Shown piece by piece: positions 1-10,210 of a DNA stretch of 64,000 bases (position 1 is its first letter; every line of letters begins with the position of its first letter). The stretch lies in the NCBI GenBank assembly GCA_024305745.1, contig JAHRBS010000005.1, positions 806,001 to 870,000 on the forward strand, written 5' to 3'. The DNA comes from Polyporus tsugae (Eukaryota; Basidiomycota; Agaricomycetes; Polyporales; Polyporaceae). Position numbers and translations under genes: made by a program. The notes below the pieces were generated by a model. It did no database searches. It was given only the letters and a program-made list of their open reading frames with translations, and was not told where the DNA came from.

Positions 1-2
1 GC

Positions 3-1318
3 ACTCTCGTTTGCCGTGAATGGGCTTCAATAGCTCAGCAGCGCCTCTTCCGCTCGGTCTTCATCGATCTCGAGCCGGTCCAGGGGGGTACGACGGGCGA
101 CGATCAGAGCTGCGATCCAACACAGCTCCAGAGATTCTTAGACTTCCTAGATGGTAGCCCCCACCTCGCAAGGTCTGTGCTTACAGTCACGGTACATGGA
201 GGCACCATACCGTCCCTCGCCGGCTTCATTCGAGCGTTGCTTTCTAAGACTCCGCGCCTCCGTACCCTGGTTCTGTCCATGATCACGCTCGATCCAGACA
301 CCATTTCGGAATTGCCCTTGCTCGACGCTCCCGCTCAAAGTGACATCGACGGTCCATCCCCTCGCGCCGTCATCGACATGCTAGAGCTCTCGTGGTGCGA
401 AATCAATGGAGCAAGGTCCCTCCTCGACATCCTCCGCCTTTTTTCTCGCATTCGTAAAATAACCGTCTTCACCTCTGACGGGAGATCCGACATCGATGGT
501 CCCAATGTGTTGGATCTGCACCCGTCTACCGTTCCGGTGATCGAAAGCGTCGTGCTGGACGGCGTGCACTCCGACTTGCCCGCGTTCCTGCATTCCACCC
601 TCCGCGCATCGTCTCTGCCCGATGGCGCGCTCCAGTCCATCCGGATACGACTGACCCAAACGCCTGACCTCGAAGGCTTGCTGCTGCCCTGCCTGCTTGG
701 CGCACGCGGGCACCTCCGTAAGCTCCACCTTGACCTGGACCGCCGCCTCCTCTTGGTGGTGCCGCGTAAGTGCCGTCCACCCAAGGTTCGACAGACTTGG
801 TATACTGACTCGGACGCCACGCGCAGAAATAGTCTTTGCACGTTGGGACGCACTCGTCGACTGCATCGCATCATGCACCGCGCTGGAATCCTTGACCTTC
901 GCGATAGAGGGGAAGCATCAATCACGCACGCCCTACATGGACTACTTGCGAGCCGTCTTCCCGGCCTACGCCCGCCTCGTGTATCCCCCGCCGCCGTCCC
1001 TGCACTCGATCACGTTCAAGGTGCAGGAGGGCTTCAAAGACAGCGAGGACGAGGATGAGGGGGTGCGGGAGGTCCTCGAGGTTATCGCCGACGGGGAGCA
1101 CTGGCGCCGGGCTGGATGCGGAGCTCTCGGCGCACCGGGAGCTCGCGCGTTTGGCGTTCGTGTTTTTTAACAGAGACGGGCACCCGGCTGAGGAAGACAA
1201 GGTGCGAATCGTGGGCACGCTGGAGCGCGTGTTGCCGAGGCTGGTGAAGAGGCGGATCCTTGGAATAGAGCTGAAGCCTCCTCCCACGGACAGGCAAGCA
1301 TTGTTGTACGAGATCTAG
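3..1318 (+). pseudogene. F-box/LRR-like protein, 5'-truncated by window edge, frameshifted
   Basis: The 5' part lies outside the window. Reading begins in frame at base 3 (TLVCREWASIAQQRLFRS), which matches the end of the F-box in the paralogue at 5908-7462, followed by leucine-rich, LRR-like sequence. A GT-AG intron at 766-826 sits at the same place and phase as in the paralogue. Exon 2 runs in one frame to about 1112. The conserved continuation (LDAELSAH...RIVGTLERVL) is in the next frame and ends at 1318, so one extra base near 1112 breaks the gene; otherwise the protein stops at 1170. F-box/LRR proteins of this type are substrate-receptor candidates for SCF ubiquitin ligases; that role is inferred from the family. 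A sequencing indel is the main alternative to a true pseudogene. Confidence 0.6.
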
Positions 1319-1606
1319 CGGCGGTGAGTCCTTCCCTCGTGCTGAACCTTCCCACCTTGCATCTGACCTTATGTGCACTGTCCCCGTCTGCTTGTAGTGG
1401 GGAGGGGCAAGGCCTACAAACACTCGTGGACAGCTTTGTCAGCAAGCGCCGACAAGGAATACGGTCGTTTCGCCTCTTCCCCCTACTCCCTGTCACTCTC
1501 CACTATAATGACTGTATGGATACGTATACGCGACGTATGGTTTTAGGTAAACTATGATAATAGCTGGTAGCGTAACAGACTGTAGAATTAACGCAATTCT
1601 AGCTTA

Positions 1607-2099
1607 CTATGCGCGCGTCCGATACCGCTCCACGGCCGCCAGCAACGCCTCGAGCTTCTGAGGGCGATTCGGGATCTTCGACTTCAACGGGACGCCAGCA
1701 TCTTTGAAACGCTTCCGATGGACTTCCAACTGCTCCTCCAACTGAGCTTTGGTCATCCCCTCGATCGTGGCCGGCTCGATGATCAGCTCCGTCTCCGCCA
1801 CCTTCCTAGCTGCCTCCTGTTCTCGCTTCTCCCGCTCTTCTCGCTCGCGCGCCTTCTGGTCCGCATTCGCGATGGCTTCCTCGACGTGTGCCTTACAGCG
1901 GACCTTCTCCATACCGCTGTCGTCGAGCGCGCGCGCCTCACCTCGGATGTACTTGTAGTCCTCGTCTGTGAACACGTGATGGGATTCAACGCGATGGTGG
2001 CGCATCCATGCTCCCCGCGCCGCCGCGCGACACGTCGAAGTGCGCGCAACATTTCCACTTGTCGTCTGAGTCTAGTACCTTGATTTTGGTCGCGATCAA
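1607..2099 (-). pseudogene. Uncharacterised ORF remnant with charged coiled-coil and SAP-like C-terminus
   Basis: An open frame of about 164 codons lies between an upstream TAA and a stop at 1607. It has no convincing upstream start; the first ATG is at 2005, after the in-frame stretch KVLDSDDKWKCCAHFDV. The protein has a very charged Glu/Arg/Lys coiled-coil stretch in the middle. Its C-terminal segment (TKAQLEEQLEVHRKRF...) resembles a short SAP-like helix-turn-helix. I do not recognise a family. It sits between an F-box pseudogene and a foldback/retroposed insertion, and looks like the 3' exon of a decayed, possibly transposon-associated gene. No splice acceptor or promoter was found that would make it a complete gene. 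Confidence 0.35.
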
Positions 2100-2117
2100 T
2101 TAGAGCAATTGGCCTTC

Positions 2118-2223
2118 ATGATGTCTACAATTTTGTTTGTTTGTTTTCCTTCATCTAGGGCTGAATTCATATGCAAGCCGTGCGAGATCTGCATGCAACA
2201 AACATTAAAATTGTAGACATCAT
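2118..2223. repeat. Foldback: 17-bp perfect inverted repeat
   Basis: ATGATGTCTACAATTTT at 2118-2134 is repeated exactly as its reverse complement at 2207-2223. Imperfect pairing (TTTGTTTG against CAACAAAC) extends into the loop. It could be a small foldback element or MITE remnant. No target-site duplication is obvious. Confidence 0.6.
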
Positions 2224-2398
2224 TCCTAAGTACATTTCTAGTGCATTGGCCTGTTTTTCGAGACCCCGCGAGTCCATCATATGCTTTAATGTTGCGCCGA
2301 TTGTCACGACCACCTCCCTTGGGCGTTACGGTCCTACAGTAAATACATACAAACATCACGTGTCTCGCAGGCGTTGCCCCTCCCCACTTGTAGATGCG

Positions 2399-4240
2399 AG
2401 AGACCGGTCAAAGCCATCCCTTCTCTCCCTCGTACCACCACCATCCGGTGGGCGCCTCCATCCTTTACGCTGCCTCTACCTACGTAGCGAGTACAGTACA
2501 TCGGGGGTCCTACACCCTCTTCCAATTCCTGGTCCCAGGGAGACTAACATGCACCCAAGCACTGCCCGGGCGGGGTCCGGGGGGTCAAGCGGTGTGCATT
2601 GCACGCGCAGCGCGCCCCCCTTGTACGTACCCCCCACACACCTGCCAGCGGACTTCCCAGCTCGTCTGGGGAGGGCTGCCTTCACCCACTACACAGACAT
2701 CGAGAACGAGCTGCCTTACAGGCCTCGCTCTCGAGCACACATCACCCTGCTGGCGCATCTTGCGCTCGTCATGCTGGACGACGACTGGGCGTCCTTCCCC
2801 GCTCTGGGGGAGAGCATCAGTCGTGACGGTCCCCCCTTTCGATCCGTTATCGATCTCATCGATCGGATCACACGCGATGTTGGTCCGCCCTTCCTCCCCA
2901 TGGAGAGCGCGTTCCGTCTTCCCCCTTCACTCTTCGCCGAGGTCCCCATCCTCGTGGCGATTTACAATTCATACGACGAAACGTGTGAGAACGTCCTGAT
3001 GCATTTCCAGGGCGCCCACGTGTTTCTCCGCCATTTCTCCGGCTTCATGGAGAAAGATCACACACGAGACGATCGGGAAATTCCCGAAGTGATTGCGGTC
3101 GGCGCCAATGTGCTCGCGGCCGGATCACTATCTCGAACACACCCGCGGGATGAAGTTTATCTCCCCGCTGACTCAGCATCAAACCGAGTCATCTGGACCC
3201 CCTTTTGGGAGCGGTTCAGTGACTCACACTCATACAGCCGGATCTTGGAGATCGCCAACTGGAACGCCCGTGTCTATGACATGCTGGCAATTGAGGCAGG
3301 TGATAATCCAAGAGACATCCCCAACAGCTGGCGGCTGTGGCCAAGTGTCCATGCCGACCTCAGCCCGCCTCGCTGGCTCACGGAACACCGGCTTCGGGCT
3401 GCGGTTCCGGACGACATTGAGTCTGAACGCTATGCGTACAGACTCACTTCTTTCACATGTCCGTTCCACGGCGACTTCGTGGTTCGGCAGTACTATCACA
3501 CGCTCGCGCCCTGCACACGCAAAGGCCGAGTTCGCACACACCGCCGCCGGCGTTGCGCCCCAGTTGTGCACCCGGAAGGCCCACCACCCAACCGCGCGAT
3601 CGGCTGCCAGCTCCCTGAGTGGCTGGTCGCACTCGACCCTGATACACCGCCGCCGTCGGCGCTGTATCACCTCGTCCCTCCCCGCACGCCGCCGCCTTGC
3701 GCCGCAGCGTGCAGCACACCATCCACAGACGTCGCGCCCTATATGCGTCCTCCATTGGATCACAGCGCGTTGATCGTCGACACCAATCACGCGGACGCCA
3801 CGCACTGCACGCTCCCACCGATGGAGCGCAGCGCGCTGATCGTCCATATCGAACAACACCTGCGCCCCCTCACGCAGGTTCACCCTCACACGCGCGGGCC
3901 CAAAATGGGTAGAACGAAGAAAAGTCGTCCCCACCTGCGGACGCCCGCTACGAGCACTGCCCAGGCGGATGAGCTGGCGGGCCCCGCGTCTGACGCGGAG
4001 GCTCAATCCCCTGGTACACGATCGTCGGGCCGGCGGTAAGACGGAAAAATTGCCGACCGGCCCCCCTACCACTCCTGGCCTCCGGCCGTGGTCCTACCTG
4101 TGCACAAGCACACGCGTCAATCGAACGTAGGATACCGGGAGACGCGCTGCCGTAGTTACATAAGCACACCATGTATTACAGTACTGCCGACATCCCGAGA
4201 TTATAAAAAAAAAAAAAAAAAAAAAGAGACCGGTCAAAGC
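2399..4240 (+). mobile_element. Retroposed insertion: poly(A) tail and 16-bp target-site duplication
   Basis: The 16-mer AGAGACCGGTCAAAGC occurs at 2399-2414 and again at 4225-4240. Immediately before the second copy is a run of 21 A residues (4205-4225). Between them lie a 134-nt leader, an intact intronless ORF (2549-4039) and a 165-nt 3' trailer, all in + orientation. Target duplication, insert, poly(A), target duplication is the signature left by target-primed reverse transcription of a polyadenylated RNA by LINE-type machinery. The empty site would read ...GATGCG-AGAGACCGGTCAAAGC-TGGGTT... It is either a processed retrocopy of a host gene or an element encoding its own protein. No reverse transcriptase is present. 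Confidence 0.75.
2549..4039 (+). CDS. Uncharacterised 496-aa protein inside the retroposed insertion
   Basis: This is a single uninterrupted ORF. I chose the ATG at 2549 (MHPSTARAG) because it is the first ATG within the inserted segment; the frame stays open further 5', but that part lies outside or upstream of the insertion. The N-terminal two thirds (to about residue 310) look globular, rich in Leu, Phe and Arg (e.g. SYDETCENVLMHFQGAHVFL). The C-terminal third is low-complexity, rich in Pro, His and Arg, with an imperfect internal repeat (LDHSALIVD / MERSALIVH). No CCHC knuckle, RT or transposase motif is visible, and I do not recognise the family. Absence of introns in a region where nearly every gene has them fits retroposition. 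Whether it is expressed is unknown. Confidence 0.55.
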   Translation: MHPSTARAGSGGSSGVHCTRSAPPLYVPPTHLPADFPARLGRAAFTHYTDIENELPYRPRSRAHITLLAHLALVMLDDDWASFPALGESISRDGPPFRSVIDLIDRITRDVGPPFLPMESAFRLPPSLFAEVPILVAIYNSYDETCENVLMHFQGAHVFLRHFSGFMEKDHTRDDREIPEVIAVGANVLAAGSLSRTHPRDEVYLPADSASNRVIWTPFWERFSDSHSYSRILEIANWNARVYDMLAIEAGDNPRDIPNSWRLWPSVHADLSPPRWLTEHRLRAAVPDDIESERYAYRLTSFTCPFHGDFVVRQYYHTLAPCTRKGRVRTHRRRRCAPVVHPEGPPPNRAIGCQLPEWLVALDPDTPPPSALYHLVPPRTPPPCAAACSTPSTDVAPYMRPPLDHSALIVDTNHADATHCTLPPMERSALIVHIEQHLRPLTQVHPHTRGPKMGRTKKSRPHLRTPATSTAQADELAGPASDAEAQSPGTRSSGRR

Positions 4241-5907
4241 TGGGTTGAACGGAAAGGTAAATTAATTGTGTCGTTATCCGTAACAGAAGCGTACGGAACG
4301 TGTTCATATCGCAGTATGCGGCTTATGGAGGCAGTTTATTATACATCCCATCCCCATACTTACTTCGTATTTCCTCTACATAACTCTGGCTACTTACGTG
4401 ATGGTCATTTTTTTTCCAATTTCATCTCGCACCATGGTCCATCCTCCCTGAAGGGCAAGCGCGCTGGCGAGCGCAATGTAGGCCGACGCCACGCGCCCTG
4501 ACCGCGCGGTGCACTTGTGCTCCCGACGCACGAGCCCATGCCCCGCATGGACATAGATGGACATTGGCAGATCCCATTCGTCGTTATCTGCATGTTTAAG
4601 TATATCGTTCCTGTCGTGATGTAACTACCTTACTTCCGTGGTCCCAAGGAGGTTCGGAGCAAGCCCCTTGCTCCGGCGCTCGCGCACCTTTGCAGGTCCC
4701 GAGAGGTCCGGAGCCGCTCTTACTTACTTAAACTCAAACAAGGGGGGGAGAACGTGGGTATTTTTGGTTAAGGTCGAGGGAGAGATTGCGGCCCCAACCA
4801 CCGAAAGCATTCAACCCTCAGGCCTCAGGCCTCAGCAGCCACCCCATCCACCGGGCCCCTGGGCCCTGGCTCCTTCGAAATTGCAGGTTACGCGGCATAT
4901 GGTTCCAACAGAGCCCTCTTCCTCTTGAAGTCGCTTGCTGATCTACCACAGTCATGGTTCTTGAACAGACGTCAGTAGGGCAATGCTGCCTTCAAAGCTG
5001 GCAACTTCCGTACGTAGTCGAAAACCAGTCTCATCGAACAATCCTCTTGTACCGCCGTCAGCGGAAAAGCGCCGTGGTGAAGGCACACGACTCCCGTTAT
5101 GTCAGAGCGCGACCTCGGGTCAAGAGGATTGCGGGACAGAGACATGAGTGAAATAGACGACCAGAGTGGATAAGACCATAGCAGTACGCTGCAAGAGGGG
5201 AGGATGCCCGGAATGCGAAGGACACACGAGAAAAGGAGACAATGACGGCATAGATGAGGTCACAGCCGGTTTTCAGCGGACGCCGGAGAGGTAAACGCTG
5301 ACTGCTGCAGACCGACACGAGCACGACATGGGAGATTGGAGATGCGCGAATAGGCGTAGGATGAGGCAGCAAGCGCGAGGTAGTGAAATGGTGGTGCATT
5401 CGAAGGATGAAGCTTTCAAGCTCTTATATTAATAACTTATAAGTGAGAGAGCGCGAGGACCGGAAAGCGCCGGGAGAGAAAGAGGCAAAGATGCGTACAC
5501 AACCTCGGGGGTTCTGCTTCGAGCGCTCACCTCAGTCTTCTCTCCACTGACCGAGGTATGTTTGGCATTGCATCTCTCGTATTTGGCCAATCTCGTACTT
5601 ACGCTTATCGTAGCCGCTTGCTCCGCCGTAACGTCGACTCTTCCACACACCAAGGCATCAATTTTATCGTAAACGTTGCGGTATGTTTTCCCTTATTGCC
5701 GGCTGCTGGATGCTCCGGACCCCAAAAATCGCAGGCCGAACGTGGATTGTCTCTGCCAACCTCTTTCGTTAGGGGTCCCGAACCGCAAATCTATCTTATC
5801 TGCGCGATCCGGCGTTGACGACTCGGACATGAGTTCTGACACACCCAAACTTGCAGGTCAACTGTCATCTGCCGTCAATCACTGCGTATTCCCTACTGCT
5901 ATCCACC
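4241..5907. other. Intergenic: no supported gene
   Basis: Only short, unconvincing ORFs occur on either strand. The last ~350 bases may hold the promoter, 5' leader and possibly a 5'-UTR intron (a GTATGT near 5680 and a TTGCAG near 5852) of the F-box gene that starts at 5908. Nothing else was recognised. Confidence 0.5.
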
Positions 5908-7462
5908 ATGAGTGGTACCCGTCCGCTCTACACCTCCGCTCAGTCCGAGTCCAAGATTCTCAGCGTCCGCCTACCCTTCGACGTCGCTTGCGCCATTCTC
6001 GACGAGGTATCTTACCAAGGCTACCCCCATGCGACACTTCGTGCTTGCTCACTCGTTTGCCGCGACTGGACCTCAATCGCTCAGCGGCACCTCTTTCGCT
6101 CTGTCGGCATCCATCTCGACAGGTACCGTGGTCCGAAGCCCGAGAAGCGCAAAGGTCGGAGCTGGAATCCCTTGGACCTGCCTCGGAGATTCCTGGATAT
6201 CCTGGACGGTAGCCCCCACCTCGCAGGCTTTGTGCTCTCCGTCACGATACATTCGGGCTCCATACCCCTCCCCCCCTTCCTTCGAGCGATGCTTTCCAAG
6301 ACTACCTGCCTCCGCAAACTGACGCTCGTCGACATCATGTTAAGGTTCGGCCCCGAAGCTGTTTTGGACGCGCCCTCGTTCGACCGTGATTCGGACGCTC
6401 CCGCTCAGGGAGATAGACCATCCCCAGGCCCCCGTGCCGCCATTGACCAGCTGGACCTCTCGCGTTGCACCTTCGACGGAATGCGACCCCTCCTCGACCT
6501 CCTCGACCCCTTTTCTCGTATCTGCCACTTAAACCTCTATTTCCCCAACCTGATGTCTGGCGACAACGACAACGACGTGCTGGACTCCATTGGCATGCGT
6601 CCATCCGCTATCCCCATGATCGAGAGCGTGACTCTGAGCTTCCTAGAGCACGACAGGAACTCTGACGTGTTGCTCACCTTCCTGCACTCCGCCCTCTCCG
6701 CATCGTCTCTGCCCGCGGGCGCGCTCAAGACCATCCGGTTCCGAGCGGTCGACCCGTCCGCCCTCGACTGCTTTCTGCTCCCCTGCCTGCGCGACGCGCG
6801 CGCCCAGCTCCGCGAGCTCCACCTCGATGCAGACTTCCGTGAGCTCCGGCGGGCCCACTCGCGGCGGCGTAAGTGCCTTCCGGTCACTCGACGTGCTGAT
6901 TCATGATGGACTGATTCGGATGTCGCCGCGCGTATGTTACATAGAAAACCTTCCGACGAGCGTTGGAGCGCCCTCGGCCGCAGCCTCGCATCGTGCACCG
7001 CGCTCGAGTCCCTCACCTTCGTGGTCAAAGGGCAGCCCGGGCCGTACAACAGGCACAGGGGCGACGCGCCGTACGCCGACTACCTGCGCGCCGTCCTCCC
7101 GGCGTACGCGCGCTGCGTGTGCCCGCCGCCGCCCTCCGTGCGGTCGATCGTGTTCAGGGTGCGGCAGAGCGTCAGAAAGGACGAGGTGGTGCGGGACGTC
7201 ATCGACGCGATCGCCAGCGCGGGGGAGCAGGGGCAGGGGCACTGGGGCAGACTGGACGCGGCGCTCTCGGCACACGGGGACGCGCTTCGCGTTCGCTTTC
7301 GACTCGGACAATGTTACTCGCGGTGACGGCGAAGACGGGTGCGTGACCGAGCAGGACAGGGCGCGGATCGCGGCCGCCCTGGGGGGCATCTTGCCGAAGA
7401 TGGCGGCGAAGGGCGTGCTCAGGGTGGAGCTGAATTCCTCACGAGATGTGTACTCGTTCTAG
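5908..7462 (+). CDS. F-box/LRR-like protein (two exons, internally frame-shifted relative to its paralogue)
   Basis: The ATG at 5908 has a good context (TCCACCATGAG). Exon 1 is 5908-6868, with an intron 6869-6944 (GTAAGT...TAG) and exon 2 at 6945-7462, giving about 492 aa. Residues ~20-65 (LPFDVACAILDE...LVCRDWTSIAQ) form an F-box, followed by leucine-rich segments. The intron matches that of the paralogue at 3-1318. After the splice the open frame is shifted: sequence homologous to the paralogue (RWSALGRSLASCTALESL) is in another frame from about 6943 to 7285, then homology returns to the open frame (RFAFAFDSDN...). The spliced ORF stays open, but its middle ~110 residues are non-homologous and Arg/Ser-rich. 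It is either a genuinely altered protein, an unusual splice, or a decaying copy. SCF-type function is inferred from the family only. Confidence 0.6.
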
Positions 7463-8030
7463 TGGCGATACCAATACCTCCGTCCAGCGGTGGGCTATCG
7501 TCCCGAATCCTCCCGTGTCGTTCGTTGCAAGCAGGTTACAATCCAGAATTTAGCGTACAGGTTCGGAGTAGACTATTTGTTAACTTGTGAACCAAATTGC
7601 GTCCGGGATATTTTTAGTCCTGATCTGGCATACATACAAAACAACAAGAGAGATCTGCACGCGAGTACGAAATATACTGATGCTCTGTCGAAATACAGGT
7701 TGTATAGTAAGTAAAACACACCGGGCTTCATCACGTCTAATAATATAAAAAGAAACAACGGCTGCAACAGGCGGTGAATGACAGGAATCGCTTTGAAGAA
7801 AGCGGGGTAACGTTAAGAGGGAGTAGCAATAGGAGATCCTGGACCGCACTTGTTCGGCGCGTCCGCCGGGAGACCACCTGGTGGAGGTTGCGACATGCAG
7901 TCTCAAGGGCCAGGCCAACATAAGAACGGCAGAGGAAGATCGGCAACTGTAGGTGAGAGGCTTCCAGGAAGCACTCACACCGTTGCTCACCGCACCGCAG
8001 CGGATGGTCGTTCAGGCGACCGTATCTGGA
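7463..8030. other. Intergenic between convergent genes: no supported gene
   Basis: AT-richer 3' flanking sequence of the F-box gene and of the minus-strand small secreted protein gene. A last short exon of the latter may extend to about 7987. Nothing else was recognised. Confidence 0.5.
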
Positions 8031-8781
8031 CTACTGGACGATAATTTCTACCGCGGGAATTAGTACCGTTGTGTGCATACTGGAGAAGTGGTACATACCC
8101 GATTCGCACTTGGTTCCTCATCCGTCACTGCGGAAAGCACACCATTATGCGGTTTGGCGGCCCCAAGTGCACGCGCCACGGCCCCCATAGAGTCCGGGGT
8201 ATCTTCCACTGCGTCGGAAGTCTCAGATGCAGGAGATCCCGTTGCAGCCACGGACGCGGAGGTCGCCACGGGGGTGGACTAAAGAAACACCCGGAGTGAA
8301 AAAACGGTCGCATTGTGCAATGTATAAGACGCACCGACGTCGAGCTGCTGCTGGGGTCTGCGAACAGGCAGCCAGGCTGACGACAACCCCGGTTGACTAG
8401 CGCCTGTAAATCCGTATGAACAATCTCGGGCGGGCATTATGAAAGGGCATATGCTTACCACGGAGTCGCGCGGGTCCGCCGGAAGAGGGGCGGCGTATGC
8501 GGCGGGGAAGGCTGGGGATCAGAATATTAACGGCAATCGTCAGAAGACACAAGCAGCGCATAGACCAATATAAATATAATGCGGCAAGACACGTCTGTCT
8601 GTCAGAAGGCAGGGTCCTGGGATCTTCGAAGGCGACGATACATCGGGATGTGTGTTCCGAGAAGGATCACACTTCGCGGGAAAACAGCTCGGTAGATGCG
8701 AACACGGCCGGAAGGAAAATATTCACCACCCACGAGGAACGCGGAGATCGCGAAGGTAGGCACGAGAATGAAAGTAACCAT
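8031..8781 (-). CDS. Small secreted-type protein A (paralogue of 10211-10938)
   Basis: Exons on the minus strand are 8727-8781, 8459-8511, 8335-8403 and 8099-8278, followed by a short last exon. With the acceptor at 8034 the stop follows immediately (8031-8033), giving about 119 aa; a slightly longer end at 7987 is possible. All introns are GT-AG with phases 1, 0, 0, 0, the same as in the plus-strand paralogue. The N-terminus (MVTFILVPTFAISAFLVG) is a hydrophobic signal peptide ending near AFPAAYAAP. A short Cys-containing block (NRGCRQPGCLFA) and a Ser/Thr/Ala-rich tail follow. The family is unrecognised. Secretion is predicted from the leader; function is unknown. A TATA-like GGAGTATAAG lies about 136 bp upstream. 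Confidence 0.6.
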
Positions 8782-8908
8782 GTCGTCCAGTAATCCGCGG
8801 AGACAGGGGAAAGAACGAAGGTTAGGCAATCTGGCTGGTGTGCGAGACGGAACGGTCAGGATGGTGGACCTATGTAGCATCCCCATTCCCACCAACGCCT
8901 CGTCTTCA

Positions 8909-8918
8909 CTTATACTCC
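8909..8918 (-). promoter_or_regulatory. TATA-like box of small secreted protein A
   Basis: GGAGTATAAG on the minus strand, about 130 bp upstream of the ATG at 8781. It is nearly identical to GAGTATAAG upstream of the paralogue. Confidence 0.45.
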
Positions 8919-8959
8919 CCTCACCTTGCCTCACCCTGTGCGCCGTCAAACGTTTCATT

Positions 8960-10060
8960 CAAAACGGTAACGGGCTAGAAGACCCTGTGGCTAGTGGATA
9001 CACCCCCGAGACATGCCACCCTGGCCTTCCCGATGGCAATCTGCGCGCCGAGTCCCCCAATCATGACGGTCGAAAGATGATGACGGAATACTTAGGCGAG
9101 ACGCATTTGCAGGACTGGATCGCATCATGCCCGACGGAGTAGAAGACTTGTGATACTTAAGTAGATACGGGGGGTGGCCCAGGGGAGTGCTGAATGGGCG
9201 TCGTAGTTGGGAACAAGGGTCGCCGTGTGCGCTGTCACGGTTGCGCGCGGAGAGGTTCGGAGTTGGGCGCCAAGTTGGCCGTTGGAGGACAAACAACTAT
9301 CCCGATATAGCAAGTATCATCCAAGGCGCCTATTGGGAGCGCGCGACCGAGTCGCTCCTCGCCTTTCGAATTCGCATCTGACAGCAACCCCCTCCCCGTC
9401 ATGACCTGCATCAGAACACATCTCGGGGCGGACGCTGGCGGACGTCGCAAACACCGTCTGATCTTGGATGCCCAGGGGACGCCATTAGTCCACAGGCACA
9501 CGGCCGCTCCCAGTGCCAGTACTTGCTCGGAGTCCCAGCCAAGGTTCGTCCAAATCATGGAGCCACGTTTACGTGGGTCAGACTGTAAGTTAACACCGTA
9601 CGTCCTCTACAGACCTCTTGCTTACCTCTCACAGAACTTAGGCTCTGATTCAGTAGTCATTAAATGCCGGACCGCCGGTCACGAGCCCAACGATGGGAGT
9701 TCCGACACACACGGGCGCACGCTTTGCGCTGTCGAGATTCCGAGGTCGCAGTCCGGAAGCACAGTGTATGGATAACACTACAAGGAACACCAAATCCGGA
9801 AGCGCAGGCGCCGAATCAATGTGGTAAGTCGCCATTGCCGCGCGAGTTACCCGTTCGTTGTTACCCATTCATCGACTTCCTTCCGGCTTCCCGCGACAAG
9901 CTCATCCCCTGAAATGGCTGCAGCCTTTGCCCGCAATGCCGCCAGGCACTCTCTCACCAGAATCCCCCTTGCTGTCGTAATACCCCTCTTTCCTTTTTCG
10001 TAGCAGTCTTTATGCGCTCCATAGACGGTTGTAGGTCACCAATGCAACGTCGTCGCAAAC
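8960..10060. other. Intergenic between divergent paralogues: no supported gene
   Basis: This is the shared upstream region of the two small secreted protein genes. Several short ORFs occur on both strands, but none has coding character or splice structure I can support. Confidence 0.5.
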
Positions 10061-10069
10061 GAGTATAAG
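10061..10069 (+). promoter_or_regulatory. TATA-like box of small secreted protein B
   Basis: GAGTATAAG, 150 bp upstream of the ATG at 10211. A (CAG)n run and a CT-rich leader (about 10085-10210) lie between it and the ATG, a usual fungal promoter layout. Confidence 0.45.
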
Positions 10070-10210
10070 ACCTGCGCGGGTATCTGCCGAGCAGCAGCAG
10101 CAGCAGCAACAGGCCACTGCAGAAGGTTTTCACCCCTTCACACTCTTCACCCTCCCCACTTCGCTTCCTCCACCTCCCCCGCCCTTCTTCGCTTCGCCAC
10201 CCGCGCCACC

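Noticed and set aside
2171..2548. N-terminal extension of the retroposed ORF to a 622-aa protein
   Set aside because: The extra codons cross the left target-site duplication into host DNA and lack protein-like character. The ATG at 2549 is inside the insert.
9235..9775. Overlapping ORFs of 100-125 codons on both strands
   Set aside because: No recognisable motif, no splice structure, and similar open lengths on both strands, as expected by chance in GC-rich DNA.
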